Part shown: piece after piece, positions 1 to 6,100 of the stretch
Numbering within the stretch: position 1 is the first letter of the stretch
Layout: each line of letters begins with the position of its first letter
DNA from: Verrucomicrobiota bacterium
GTDB taxonomy: Bacteria > Verrucomicrobiota > Verrucomicrobiia > Chthoniobacterales > UBA6821
Length of the DNA stretch: 6,129 bases
Direction of reading: 5' to 3'
Assembly: GCA_016871655.1 (NCBI GenBank)
Contig: VHCR01000092.1
Location: 1 to 6,129, forward strand
Position numbers and translations under genes: made by a program
Notes under the pieces: model-generated
Told to the model about the DNA's origin: nothing
Databases searched by the model: none
The model's input: only the letters and a program-made list of their open reading frames with translations

Positions 1-57
1 TTATCCGATGACTGGGAAACTTCCAATGCTTACCTCAACCCTCAATTCCTCCACTAA
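1..57 (+). CDS. Possible C-terminal tail of an upstream gene, cut by the window edge
   Basis: Reading from base 1, frame 1 gives 18 codons ending in LNPQFLH and a TAA at 55-57. The residues are a mixed, protein-like set (DDWETSNAY), but the stretch is too short to identify. Frame 2 also stays open until a TAA at 62-64, so the choice of frame is a guess. No hairpin terminator is visible after either stop. If real, it would be a plus-strand gene ending about 150 bases before the next one. Confidence 0.25.
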   Translation, partial: LSDDWETSNAYLNPQFLH

Positions 58-207
58 AAACTAACCCTTCATTTCCAACTTTTTCATGACACTCTTTTCA
101 ATTTTACAGAAATAATGTTGCTTAACCAAAAACTTACTCTTACTTCTTTAAAAATCAATAGCCAAACTTGAATAAAAAATTTACTCTATTGCATCGCAAA
201 AAGTCGT

Positions 208-786
208 ATGCATTCTTCCCTTTCTCAATTATCACGCTCCTTCTTTCTCCTACTCTGCCTCGCAACTGCAAGCATCTCTGCTTTTGCACAACCCCCAACA
301 AAAGCTTTCGTCACTTCTGCACCACCAGTTGCTTTTCATATTGGAGCTTTTTCTTTTAAACGACCTGAAAATTGGAAGTGGGAAAATCCTTCTTCGCCGA
401 TGCGAAAGGCTCAATTGAGCATTCCTGGAAAAAATGGAGCAACAGCTACTGTGACCTTTTTTTACTTTGGTCCAGGGCAAGGAGGCACTGTTCAAGCTAA
501 TGTCGATCGTTGGGCCGCTCAGTTCAGCTCACAAAATGGTTCTCCCGTGAAGCCCACCACGACATCTCAAAAAACAACAACGACAAGCGTGACTTTTGTC
601 TCTGCTAGCGGCACCTTTGCGAGCGGAATGCCAGGAGGCCCAACTCAGGCTTGTCCGAATTATGCCCTTCGAGGTGCAATCATGGAGAGTGCCCAAGGCG
701 ACGTTTACATCAAGATGACAGGACCAGAAGACTTAGTCCAAGCCGAGACAGCAACATTTGATGAAATGGTTTTATCTGCAAAATAG
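208..786 (+). CDS. Conserved-looking secreted protein of unknown function
   Basis: This 192-residue protein has a Sec signal peptide: a hydrophobic core at about residues 11-26 (FFLLLCLATA) and a likely cleavage site after AFA at 25-27. The mature part has no transmembrane segment, so it is probably periplasmic or exported. LLLC at 14-17 is a poor lipobox. The mature region begins with a short beta-like block (FHIGAFSFKRPENWKW). It continues with a PSSPMRKAQL segment at 61-70, an aromatic FFYFGPGQGG block at 84-93 and NVDRWAAQF at 98-106. A low-complexity Thr/Ser stretch (117-127) follows. From memory, similar motif sets (MRxAQ, FGPGQGG, NxxRW) occur in uncharacterised exported proteins of Planctomycetota, Verrucomicrobiota and related groups. 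No catalytic residues are evident. The ATG at 208 is chosen because an in-frame stop lies at 169-171 with no other start between. No Shine-Dalgarno sequence precedes it. It converges with the next gene, leaving only 13 bases between stops. Confidence 0.85.
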   Translation: MHSSLSQLSRSFFLLLCLATASISAFAQPPTKAFVTSAPPVAFHIGAFSFKRPENWKWENPSSPMRKAQLSIPGKNGATATVTFFYFGPGQGGTVQANVDRWAAQFSSQNGSPVKPTTTSQKTTTTSVTFVSASGTFASGMPGGPTQACPNYALRGAIMESAQGDVYIKMTGPEDLVQAETATFDEMVLSAK

Positions 787-799
787 CGAGCCTGCTTCT

Positions 800-1570
800 T
801 TATTTAAAATCTAAAAAAGACCATGGATCTCCTATAAGGCTTTCTAAAGATTGATCATAATCAGTTTCATCCAAAGGTAAAACACTCTTTTGTTCAATTT
901 GATAAGGGCTCTGAAAATCACGAAGATGGTAGCCTTGAGTCTCTATTGCCTGCAGATAAATCCGTAGTTCTCTTTGTGCTCCAGTCGTCAAGATTCGTTG
1001 ACTTTGTAGCGCCCAATTATCCGCATCGCCTGGACTTAGACGAAGAGAAGCCTTTGACTTTTTTACAAGCCCCTGAATATTTCTTCGCATTACCGAGTCA
1101 TCTGGGTGTACCCCCACATCAGTCCATTGCTCGGCGCGTTCCTCGTAAAGCTGGTAAACTTTCTCTTCTGCATCTTGAAATGCTATGAGTTTTGCTTCAG
1201 CATCAGCTGCTCCCATTTTTTTTGCTTCTAGATACTCCAAAAAAAATTTTTTAGCTTGCTGAAAATTTTGCTCCAACAAGTCATTTAACTCCGCTGATCT
1301 ACCACTCGAGACACTTTGAGCCTCAGAGGCCCCTCTAGCAGCAAGAGGAGGATTTTCATGAGCCTGCAACCGCTCACCAGCACGAGAAAATTCATTAAAA
1401 GAACTACCACTTTTCGTTCTAACATCATTTGTTTTTTCCAAGGGCACCTCTAATTTTCTCTTTTCCCCAACTGATAATCTTGGAACCATAGCTTGAATAG
1501 GAACTGCCATAAAAACCATTAATAATGGAACTATTGAAATATATTTTCCCATCTTTCTGATTTCACTCAT
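800..1570 (-). CDS. Exported hypothetical protein with charged helical middle
   Basis: I do not recognise this 256-residue protein. The N-terminus has charged residues followed by a hydrophobic stretch at about 9-27 (ISIVPLLMVFMAVPIQA), which reads as a signal peptide with possible cleavage after A27 or as an uncleaved membrane anchor. Residues 30-90 are polar and probably disordered. Residues 91-150 are rich in Glu, Ala, Lys and Gln (LLEQNFQQAKKFFLEYLEAK) and should be helical, perhaps coiled coil. The C-terminus is acidic and ends DPWSFLDFK. There are no cysteines and no obvious enzyme motif. Met7 is an alternative start. Met1 is preferred because it gives a 13-base gap from the upstream transporter gene, with 'tagagaa' just ahead. 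The spacing suggests co-transcription with the transporter. Function is unknown; exported or envelope-associated is as far as the sequence goes. Confidence 0.8.
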   Translation of the reverse strand: MSEIRKMGKYISIVPLLMVFMAVPIQAMVPRLSVGEKRKLEVPLEKTNDVRTKSGSSFNEFSRAGERLQAHENPPLAARGASEAQSVSSGRSAELNDLLEQNFQQAKKFFLEYLEAKKMGAADAEAKLIAFQDAEEKVYQLYEERAEQWTDVGVHPDDSVMRRNIQGLVKKSKASLRLSPGDADNWALQSQRILTTGAQRELRIYLQAIETQGYHLRDFQSPYQIEQKSVLPLDETDYDQSLESLIGDPWSFLDFK

Positions 1571-1583
1571 TTCTCTATTTTTC

Positions 1584-2840
1584 TTAATCGTGATATTCCA
1601 CTAACTGCCTCGGTTGAATAGTAATCAAGGAAATCAAGGCAAGCACAGCAAAAAAAGAAAGATAAAGCGCCGGAATCCAAATAATGCCGGTCACTTGCAC
1701 AAGCCACGTTAAGATCATTTGCGTACAGCCGGTGATAATGCCAATGCTAATATTCCAAACAACGGCAACTCCGGTGAAGCGCACCGAGACTGGAAAGAAA
1801 GAACTGACCAAAACAGGAAAGCGCCCGCAAAGCACTCCAACAGCTAACAAGAGCAGGCTGTGATACAAAAAGATTTGATTGATGTTGAGGGTTCCATAAT
1901 TCCAAAACAGGAGGAGCGATGCCGTGGCAATGCCAATAAAAAGGCAAAGGAAAAATTTTTTCCCTAACCATTGATCAAAACTCCCCGCACACAACGAGCC
2001 GACTAAGAAAATTAAAATGGAATAGGAATTAAATTTCATTAACTGCTCCAACGGAAAATGATAAAAGGTCGTAAGATAATTCGGAATGTAGTAAGTAAAA
2101 ACAGCAATGCTACTGGAAAAAAGAAAACCGATTCCAATAAGTTGTAAGAGCGGCTTTTTATGGTGCTGGAAGAGGAGTTTTAGAGGAACGGTTGATTGCT
2201 GAAGACACTGCTTGTATTCCAAAAATGTTGGCGTTTCAACCAGCGCTTTACGCAAGAGATAACTCACGAGCCCCAACATTCCTCCTATTGCAAAAGCGAT
2301 ACGCCAACTCTCTCTGCTGTTCCAATGAAACTTCATAAGGAGAGTACAGACAAGAGACGAAACAAAAAGTCCGATGTTAGTCCCCATGATCACAATTGAA
2401 GTGTTGAAAGCCTTGCGCCCTGGGCTTGATGCTTCATAACCAAAAATCACCGAGCCCGGCAACTCGCCTCCCAAAGCCAAACTTTGCAAAATACGAAGAA
2501 CGATTAATAAAATTGTTGCCCACATTCCAATGACGCTAGCACTTGGAATGCAAGCGATCAAAAACGTTGGCAACGCCATCATTAAAATCGTGTAGACAAA
2601 AGTGTACTTGCGCCCGCGCGTATCACCAAGATGTGCAAAGATCACCCCACCTAACGGACGAAACAACGCTCCCGCTGCAAAAATAGCATAGCTCAACAAC
2701 AAATTGAGCCAGGCATTGCTAGCTGGAATAAGGCTCTTTCCAATGAAAGGTGCGAGGTAGATAAAAATTCCAAAGTCGTAATATTCCAAAATCGAACCGA
2801 GCGTGATAAGAAAAAGGACTTTTTTGCTATCGAGTTTCAT
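1584..2840 (-). CDS. Major facilitator transporter of the metabolite:H+ symporter (MHS) family
   Basis: This 418-residue inner-membrane protein has about twelve hydrophobic segments. It carries the MHS signatures in order: EYYDF in the first helix (19-23, matching the EWYDF of ProP and KgtP), RPLGG then GDTRGRK in the loop 2-3 region (61-78), RILQSLALGGE (116-126, cf. RxxQGxxxGGE), ESWRIAF (177-183), RKALVETPTF after helix 6 (197-206) and FPVSVRFTG (349-357). Known members import proline/betaine, 2-oxoglutarate, citrate, shikimate and similar solutes with protons. The substrate here cannot be read from sequence. It is slightly shorter than typical members (about 430-500), mainly through a short C-terminus without the coiled-coil tail of ProP, so an osmosensing ProP role is not supported. 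It is the first gene of a likely two-gene unit with the exported protein downstream. The ATG at 2840 places the EYYDF helix at the usual distance from the N-terminus. Confidence 0.93.
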   Translation of the reverse strand: MKLDSKKVLFLITLGSILEYYDFGIFIYLAPFIGKSLIPASNAWLNLLLSYAIFAAGALFRPLGGVIFAHLGDTRGRKYTFVYTILMMALPTFLIACIPSASVIGMWATILLIVLRILQSLALGGELPGSVIFGYEASSPGRKAFNTSIVIMGTNIGLFVSSLVCTLLMKFHWNSRESWRIAFAIGGMLGLVSYLLRKALVETPTFLEYKQCLQQSTVPLKLLFQHHKKPLLQLIGIGFLFSSSIAVFTYYIPNYLTTFYHFPLEQLMKFNSYSILIFLVGSLCAGSFDQWLGKKFFLCLFIGIATASLLLFWNYGTLNINQIFLYHSLLLLAVGVLCGRFPVLVSSFFPVSVRFTGVAVVWNISIGIITGCTQMILTWLVQVTGIIWIPALYLSFFAVLALISLITIQPRQLVEYHD

Positions 2841-2862
2841 GCGAGCAGGCTACAGATTAGAG

Positions 2863-2890
2863 ATTACAAGTCACAAGAAAAATGATCCAA
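2863..2890 (-). promoter_or_regulatory. Candidate sigma-70-like promoter for the transporter unit
   Basis: On the minus strand, TTGGAT (2890-2885) and TGTAAT (2868-2863) are separated by 16 bases. The -10 matches TATAAT at five of six positions; the -35 matches only three of six. The -10 ends 22 bases before the transporter ATG, leaving a short leader of about 15 bases. The match is by eye in an AT-rich spacer and could be chance. Confidence 0.25.
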
Positions 2891-2897
2891 ATACAAA

Positions 2898-3470
2898 ATG
2901 AAAATTTTTGAAACGCGTGTTGAAATGATTCAAGATCTCATCCCACCTGGAAGTGTGATTTGTGAAATTGGGGTTTTTAAGGGTGACTTTGAACGCGAGC
3001 TTCACAAATTGGATCCCCATCACCTTTTCCTATGCGATCCGTGGGAAGAGGGTCTGAGCTACAGCGGCGACCATGATGGTCAAAATGGAAATATTTACCA
3101 CAGCTCTTCTCTCTACCAACATGTCGTTGCCCTCTTCGCACAAGAACCTAACGTCTCGGTTCACCGAGAAAAATCAGAAATTTTTATCCCCAAACTTGCC
3201 GATTCCTGTTTGGATGCAGCTTACATCGACGGAGATCATTCGAATGAGGCCGTCAAAGCAGACTTACAAGCCCTCTACCCCAAAATCAAAAAAGGAGGAT
3301 TCCTCATGGGACACGATTACGAATTGAATCCTAAGAAAGCTCCGCAAGATTTAGAACCGATGATCTTGGAAGTAGCACGCGCGGTAAATGAATTTTGTCA
3401 GGAAAAAAAATTGTCAATTTTTGCGAAGACGAATGATGGCTGCGCGAGCTTTGCAATTCGGTGTGAGTAG
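2898..3470 (+). CDS. Class I SAM-dependent methyltransferase (Methyltransf_24-like)
   Basis: This 190-residue cytoplasmic protein has the Rossmann methyltransferase fold motifs. Motif I, which binds SAM, is VICEIGVFKGDF (20-31). An acidic residue at the end of strand 2 appears in LFLCDPW (D47). AAYIDGDHSNEAVKADL (107-123) is the YIDGDH block typical of the Methyltransf_24 and macrocin-O-methyltransferase-like group, in which Asp and His contribute to metal or substrate binding. KKGGFLMGHDY (131-141) is the post-strand 5 motif. Length is normal for the family. Members methylate hydroxyls on sugars, glycolipids or natural products, and many sit in surface polysaccharide loci. A similar role is plausible next to the glycosyltransferase, but the two genes are convergent and the link is inference. 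The ATG at 2898 lacks a Shine-Dalgarno sequence. An ATG at 2882 is out of frame. A run of eight A at about 3404-3411 leaves the frame intact. Confidence 0.9.
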   Translation: MKIFETRVEMIQDLIPPGSVICEIGVFKGDFERELHKLDPHHLFLCDPWEEGLSYSGDHDGQNGNIYHSSSLYQHVVALFAQEPNVSVHREKSEIFIPKLADSCLDAAYIDGDHSNEAVKADLQALYPKIKKGGFLMGHDYELNPKKAPQDLEPMILEVARAVNEFCQEKKLSIFAKTNDGCASFAIRCE

Positions 3471-3479
3471 AAAAAAATT

Positions 3480-3505
3480 CACCACAAAGAACGCAAAGAA
3501 AAGAT
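3480..3505 (+). repeat. A-rich intergenic repeat, copy 1
   Basis: The sequence is two imperfect units of about ten bases, 'accacaaaga' (3481-3490) and 'acgcaaagaa' (3491-3500), followed by 'aagat'. It lies in the 84-base spacer between the convergent methyltransferase and fusion genes. The same two unit types recur in swapped order upstream of the fusion gene. No strong hairpin accompanies it, so it is not a convincing terminator. Confidence 0.6.
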
Positions 3506-3554
3506 GAATAAAAAGTAACGAGTGGAGAGTGGTTGATTCTTTCTTTTCCTGAGC

Positions 3555-5948
3555 CTAAGCCAACTCCTCCCAAAAACGCTGCGCAGCTCTTGCCCAGTTT
3601 CGCTCGCTCACGCGCTCTCGCGCAGCCAGACTCCAGGCTTTGCGAAGGGGCTTATCCTCGATCAAGCGTTGCATAGCTTGCGTGAGCACATCGAGGTCGA
3701 GACCTCTTGTGATCAGGCCATCTTGCTCATGCCCCACGAGATCTTTTGGACCACCGACATTCGAAACAATCGTAGGAAGACCACTTGCTTGAGCCTCGAT
3801 CACAACATTCCCAAACGTATCGGTGGTACTTGGAAAGACAAAAAAGTCAGCAGAGGCATAAGCGGTAGCAAGCTCTTCTCCTTGCAAAGTTCCGACAAAA
3901 ATTCCCTCCGGAAGCAATTCTTTCATCGTCGAGAGGTAAGGCCCATTTCCAACAAAGAGCGGCCGCACTTTCACTCCCTTCGCCAGAAGTCGGCGGAAAG
4001 CGGCTGCAAGGAGATCGAGATTTTTTTCTCGCGAGATGCGCCCCACATAAAGCGCGCCGACCTCTCCGGATTTCAATCCTCTTTTTTTCCAAAAATTTGA
4101 ATCTCGTTTTTCTGGATGAAAAAAAACCGTATCAAGCCCACGCGGCAAGATGCGGATTTTCTCTTCGGCCACGCCGCGCTCCACCCAACAGCGACGATAG
4201 TGATCCGAATTGACATAGATCAAATCCATTTGAGAATAGAACCAATGCATGAAATTCCACGTGAGCGTTTCCATGAAACCATCTTCGGTTAACATGCGAA
4301 CATATTGTGGAAAATCGGTATGATAAATCGCAATCGTCGGCAACCCTAGAACTTTTGCGGCACAAAAGGCTGCGAGCCCAACAGGACCTGGCGTACTGAT
4401 GATCACTTCGGTGAATTTTTCTCGCTCGAGATGATCGATGATCGGCAAGATCGGAGGAAAACTGAGTCGCTGTAATTCATATTCCGGCAATTCAAAAGTT
4501 CCAACTGGATCAAAATTTTTAAACGGAATATTCAAGTCAGCAACTTGCTCTCGGGAGACCATCACGGTTAAGTCATAACCGAGCGCCGTGGTGGCTGAAG
4601 CCATCTTTTGAATCGTGGTGGAGACGCCATTGATGTCGTCAAGTGTGTCGGTAAACCAAGCGCAGCGGCGTTGCTGCAAAGTCGGCGGAAACTGATCACG
4701 TAAAACTTTTGCAGCCTCGCGCAGACGTTTTAATGGCGCACGATGAAACGCATAAAAATAAGGACTTAACATGGCAAGTAGTGGCACCACCGGCCCAACA
4801 GTCTGCAAGCCCTCCATGAACTTACCCTCTTTCAACTGCGCGAGAAATTGCATCACAAAACGATAAGCCAAACGACTTGCTAAAAGATTAGCAATCCCAA
4901 ACGCACGTCGACTCGGATCATCAATCCCCTCTGTTTGACGCGCCAACTCTGCCTTCATCGACTTTGTGGAAAGTGAGGCTGAGAGCTCTTTCCAGAGCGA
5001 TCGATTACCAGAGCGAGCCAGCTCAAAAATTTTTCCACTCATCACTCCCTGTACGAGAAAATTCCATTTTTCTCCCGCCGAAAAAACGGTGGGATCACGT
5101 CCTTCCATGAATCGTTCAAAAGATTTTTCAATCAGCTTGAGTCCCAAACTATCGCTCTTGCCCCGCAGGCGATCTTGGCCAAAAGAAAAAGCAACTTGAT
5201 ATGTGTCTAAGGCCATTGCGAGCGGCGTTCCATCTTGGCCGTAGGCCATCCCATGCCCCTCTCGGATCTGTCGGAAAAAATCATCAACTGTTTTCGCGGA
5301 GGGAACACCTGTATAAGCCGCTCCCATCAGGCGCCCGCTGTGATCATCAGAACCGCCAAAAAAATATTTTTTCCACGGCTCTTGATGCGTTGGATGGATG
5401 TTTGTTTGTGTGGCAAAGCGCTCGATGTCAACCGACGTCAACGTGAAAAAAAATCGAGCCGCTTCATTAAGCAAAGAGGAGCGACGTCCATTGATTCCTT
5501 CGAAATGTTGAAAAAGAAGGGCTAACTTCATCAAATGCTGCGGCTGCAATTGATCAATCAAACCCGCTGCTGGCGCTGCCACACCGTGAGCAATTTCGTT
5601 TTTTGCCAAATATTGTTGCAGCTCGTAAATATTTTCTTTGAGCTGCTGAATCATTCGATGCTGCTCCTCGGTAATGTTCCAAACAAGCAAAGTCACATGA
5701 CATCCATCTTCCGGAAAAACAGCACTCACTTGCTCACTGAGGAAGACTCCATCGAGATCTGCAATCTCCAGACATCCTTCGATCGAGTCGTAATCGGTAA
5801 AGGTGATAAAATCCATTCCGGCCTGATGTAATTTTTTGTACAAGTCGCGCGGCTCCGACATGCTCGCAGGAACACCAAGCCTTCTCAGAAGCCATTCTGA
5901 GGAGCGTTTGCTGTATCGCGTGTGAAGATGAAGATCGATTTTGGCCAT
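3555..5948 (-). CDS. PHP-like domain fused to a GT4 glycosyltransferase
   Basis: This 797-residue protein has three parts. Residues 1-240 resemble a PHP metal-dependent phosphoesterase: DLHLHT (5-10), FITFTDYDSIEG (47-58), E72, DGCHVTLLVW (81-90), HGVAAP (121-126) and GGSDDHSG (198-205). Residues about 250-425 are helical and unassigned. Residues 428-797 are a GT-B glycosyltransferase of family GT4. This part shows DTLDDINGV (434-442), YHTDFPQY (542-549), PRGLDTVFFHP (602-612), VGRISREKN (635-643), VGNGP (666-670), and STTDTFGNVVIEA with the donor-site D710-x7-E718 (an E-x7-E variant with Asp first). Family relatives use GDP-mannose or UDP-sugars to build glycolipids or surface glycans; donor and acceptor are unknown here. 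There is no signal peptide, so the protein is cytoplasmic or peripheral to the membrane. Several PHP histidines appear substituted (Y53, T86, A125), so hydrolase activity is doubtful. The ATG at 5948 is fixed by an in-frame stop at 5972-5970. No Shine-Dalgarno sequence is seen. It appears monocistronic. Confidence 0.93.
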   Translation of the reverse strand: MAKIDLHLHTRYSKRSSEWLLRRLGVPASMSEPRDLYKKLHQAGMDFITFTDYDSIEGCLEIADLDGVFLSEQVSAVFPEDGCHVTLLVWNITEEQHRMIQQLKENIYELQQYLAKNEIAHGVAAPAAGLIDQLQPQHLMKLALLFQHFEGINGRRSSLLNEAARFFFTLTSVDIERFATQTNIHPTHQEPWKKYFFGGSDDHSGRLMGAAYTGVPSAKTVDDFFRQIREGHGMAYGQDGTPLAMALDTYQVAFSFGQDRLRGKSDSLGLKLIEKSFERFMEGRDPTVFSAGEKWNFLVQGVMSGKIFELARSGNRSLWKELSASLSTKSMKAELARQTEGIDDPSRRAFGIANLLASRLAYRFVMQFLAQLKEGKFMEGLQTVGPVVPLLAMLSPYFYAFHRAPLKRLREAAKVLRDQFPPTLQQRRCAWFTDTLDDINGVSTTIQKMASATTALGYDLTVMVSREQVADLNIPFKNFDPVGTFELPEYELQRLSFPPILPIIDHLEREKFTEVIISTPGPVGLAAFCAAKVLGLPTIAIYHTDFPQYVRMLTEDGFMETLTWNFMHWFYSQMDLIYVNSDHYRRCWVERGVAEEKIRILPRGLDTVFFHPEKRDSNFWKKRGLKSGEVGALYVGRISREKNLDLLAAAFRRLLAKGVKVRPLFVGNGPYLSTMKELLPEGIFVGTLQGEELATAYASADFFVFPSTTDTFGNVVIEAQASGLPTIVSNVGGPKDLVGHEQDGLITRGLDLDVLTQAMQRLIEDKPLRKAWSLAARERVSERNWARAAQRFWEELA

Positions 5949-5976
5949 GGGAAAAGCAATGAAAATAATTTAAACG

Positions 5977-6009
5977 TAAAGGACGCAAAGAACCACAAAG
6001 AAAAAAGAT
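5977..6009 (+). repeat. A-rich intergenic repeat, copy 2
   Basis: 'ggacgcaaag' (5981-5990) followed by 'aaccacaaag' (5991-6000) and an A-run with 'aagat' matches copy 1 at 3480-3505, with the two ten-base units in the opposite order. Both copies have the same orientation, so they flank the fusion gene as direct repeats. This copy lies in the leader of the fusion gene, 22 bases from the intron 3' end. From memory, intergenic arrays of 'cacaaag' units are common in many bacterial genomes. The role is unknown. Confidence 0.6.
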
Positions 6010-6031
6010 TTCTAAGTCAAAATCACTCTTG

Positions 6032-6095
6032 GTAGAGTAGAGAGAGGATACGGGTTGAGAGCCTCATAGGCAATGACCGTTTCCCTCTCCCCCTC
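6032..6095 (-). ncRNA. Group II intron domain VI with bulged branch-point adenosine
   Basis: GAG (6095-6093) pairs with CTC (6037-6035). A6038 is then unpaired, and GGG plus GAGAGG (6092-6084) pair with CCTCTC plus TCT (6047-6039), with two G-U pairs. Further out, CGG (6079-6077) pairs with CCG (6053-6051), and GCCT (6071-6068) with AGGC (6064-6061) closes an ATG loop. The single bulged A is seven bases from the intron 3' end, the expected branch-point position. Confidence 0.82.
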
Positions 6096-6100
6096 GTTCA

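Noticed and set aside
58..207. Promoter or small RNA in the AT-rich leader of the first gene
   Set aside because: TTGCTT at 118-123 has no -10 at a proper distance, and no stable hairpin or RNA motif is visible.
168..359. TTG-started 63-codon frame overlapping the first secreted protein
   Set aside because: It is rich in Phe, Ser and Cys, as expected for an out-of-frame reading of a signal peptide region, and the frame at 208 gives a clean signal peptide.
787..799. Terminator between the first two convergent genes
   Set aside because: The spacer is 13 bases and contains no inverted repeat with a T-run.
3480..3505. CRISPR array
   Set aside because: The repeats are short, A-rich ten-base units without spacers of regular length, and no cas gene is present.
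3471..3554. Possible bidirectional terminator between the convergent genes
   Set aside because: 'aaagaaaaga' (3495-3504) and 'tctttctttt' (3539-3548) are only partly complementary, AT-only in core and 34 bases apart; this is not a stable hairpin.
3669..4100. Plus-strand 143-codon open frame opposite the glycosyltransferase
   Set aside because: It lies fully antisense to the conserved GT4 motifs, its translation has no recognisable domain, and it has no ribosome site.
5734..5988. Minus-strand 84-codon frame overlapping the fusion gene start
   Set aside because: It overlaps the PHP DLHLHT coding region in another frame and shows no protein-like conservation; the longer frame clearly carries the real motifs.
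5969..5998. Possible promoter for the fusion gene on the minus strand (TTGTGG, 18 bases, TTTAAA)
   Set aside because: Both boxes match the consensus poorly, and the -35 would fall inside the A-rich repeat; too weak to call.
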